A stretch of DNA of 63,946 nucleotides, from positions 1 through 63,946 of the forward strand of contig JAJFLA010000013.1 in the NCBI GenBank assembly GCA_021772935.1. The letters are read 5' to 3'. This DNA comes from Gammaproteobacteria bacterium (GTDB lineage Bacteria; Pseudomonadota; Gammaproteobacteria; Xanthomonadales; SZUA-36). A model generated the notes under the pieces. The model was not told where the DNA came from. It did not search any database and was given only the letters and a program-made list of their open reading frames with translations. The position numbers and the translations under genes are program-made. Shown here one piece after another: positions 63,892 through 63,946 of the stretch. The stretch's first letter is position 1; the number at the start of each line of letters is the position of its first letter.

Positions 63892-63946
63892 ATGCAAAAA
63901 ATGATTCCGGCGCTGACAAAGCGGCAACAGTTTTGGCTGGAGCATA
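63892..63946 (+). CDS. IS66-family accessory protein, start only (cut by window edge)
   Basis: The first 18 residues read MQKMIPALTKRQQFWLEH. 'Lxx-R-Q-x-FW-x-x-H' is how the IS66 accessory protein TnpA usually begins. AGGAG lies 8 nt upstream of the ATG. The frame runs off the window, so identity rests on this short stretch. Confidence 0.55.
   Translation, partial: MQKMIPALTKRQQFWLEH

Overview
The window looks like a chromosomal segment of a gammaproteobacterium. The evidence is IlvD of the Escherichia coli type, a fused aspartate kinase/diaminopimelate decarboxylase like those of Xanthomonas-type lineages, an outer-membrane porin, an AddAB-like repair pair of proteobacterial type, and several TolB-like/TPR signalling proteins. 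I cannot assign a genus. I recognise no rRNA, tRNA or CRISPR array.

Left part (1-42.4 kb), core-like, about half G+C in the lines I sampled. It holds a lipid-type ABC exporter and an acyl-CoA synthetase, ilvD with an FMN-dependent 2-hydroxyacid dehydrogenase, a DNA-binding TolB/TPR regulator, and a hybrid sensor kinase divergent from a porin. It continues with a DUF3014 protein divergent from a secreted cyclophilin, a secreted methyltransferase-like protein, a zinc metallopeptidase, and a small XRE regulator/membrane-protein pair behind a striking double operator. Then come a second TolB/TPR protein, a large secreted VPS10/BNR-repeat protein, a MacAB-like efflux operon with a Yip1 protein, a TlpA-like thioredoxin, lysC-lysA, a TPR lipoprotein, the addB/addA-like pair and a metallo-beta-lactamase-fold hydrolase. 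A family of short terminal-inverted-repeat elements (MITE-like, end AGGAGCCTCTGATYTATTC and variants) lies in at least four intergenic gaps.

Middle part (42.4-53.2 kb), an accessory island of toxin-antitoxin modules, repeats and broken genes. It contains a HigA-like antitoxin whose RelE/HigB toxin carries an in-frame amber codon, two arrays of REP-like 'ggggtcag' repeats, HicAB, a membrane-anchored serine hydrolase, an MNT/HEPN pair whose N-terminal codons are themselves a double operator, a cysteine-rich secreted protein, BrnTA, and a conserved two-part gene split by an in-frame opal codon. A group of possible nucleic-acid-acting genes follows: a uracil-DNA-glycosylase-fold Fe-S-like protein, a DUF429 protein with a zinc ribbon, a GIY-YIG-like protein and a HEPN protein.

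Right part (53.9-63.95 kb), a visibly AT-rich block carrying dptF-dptG-dptH, the restriction half of a Dnd (DNA phosphorothioation) system. The genes are tightly coupled and are followed by an unrecognised four-helix membrane protein and a DGQHR-domain (DndB-like) protein that overlap by ATGA. Immediately downstream an IS66-type element begins, so the modification genes dndCDE are not visible here. Whether the system is complete beyond the window, split by the IS, or restriction-only is the main open question. The added membrane protein is the most novel element I see.
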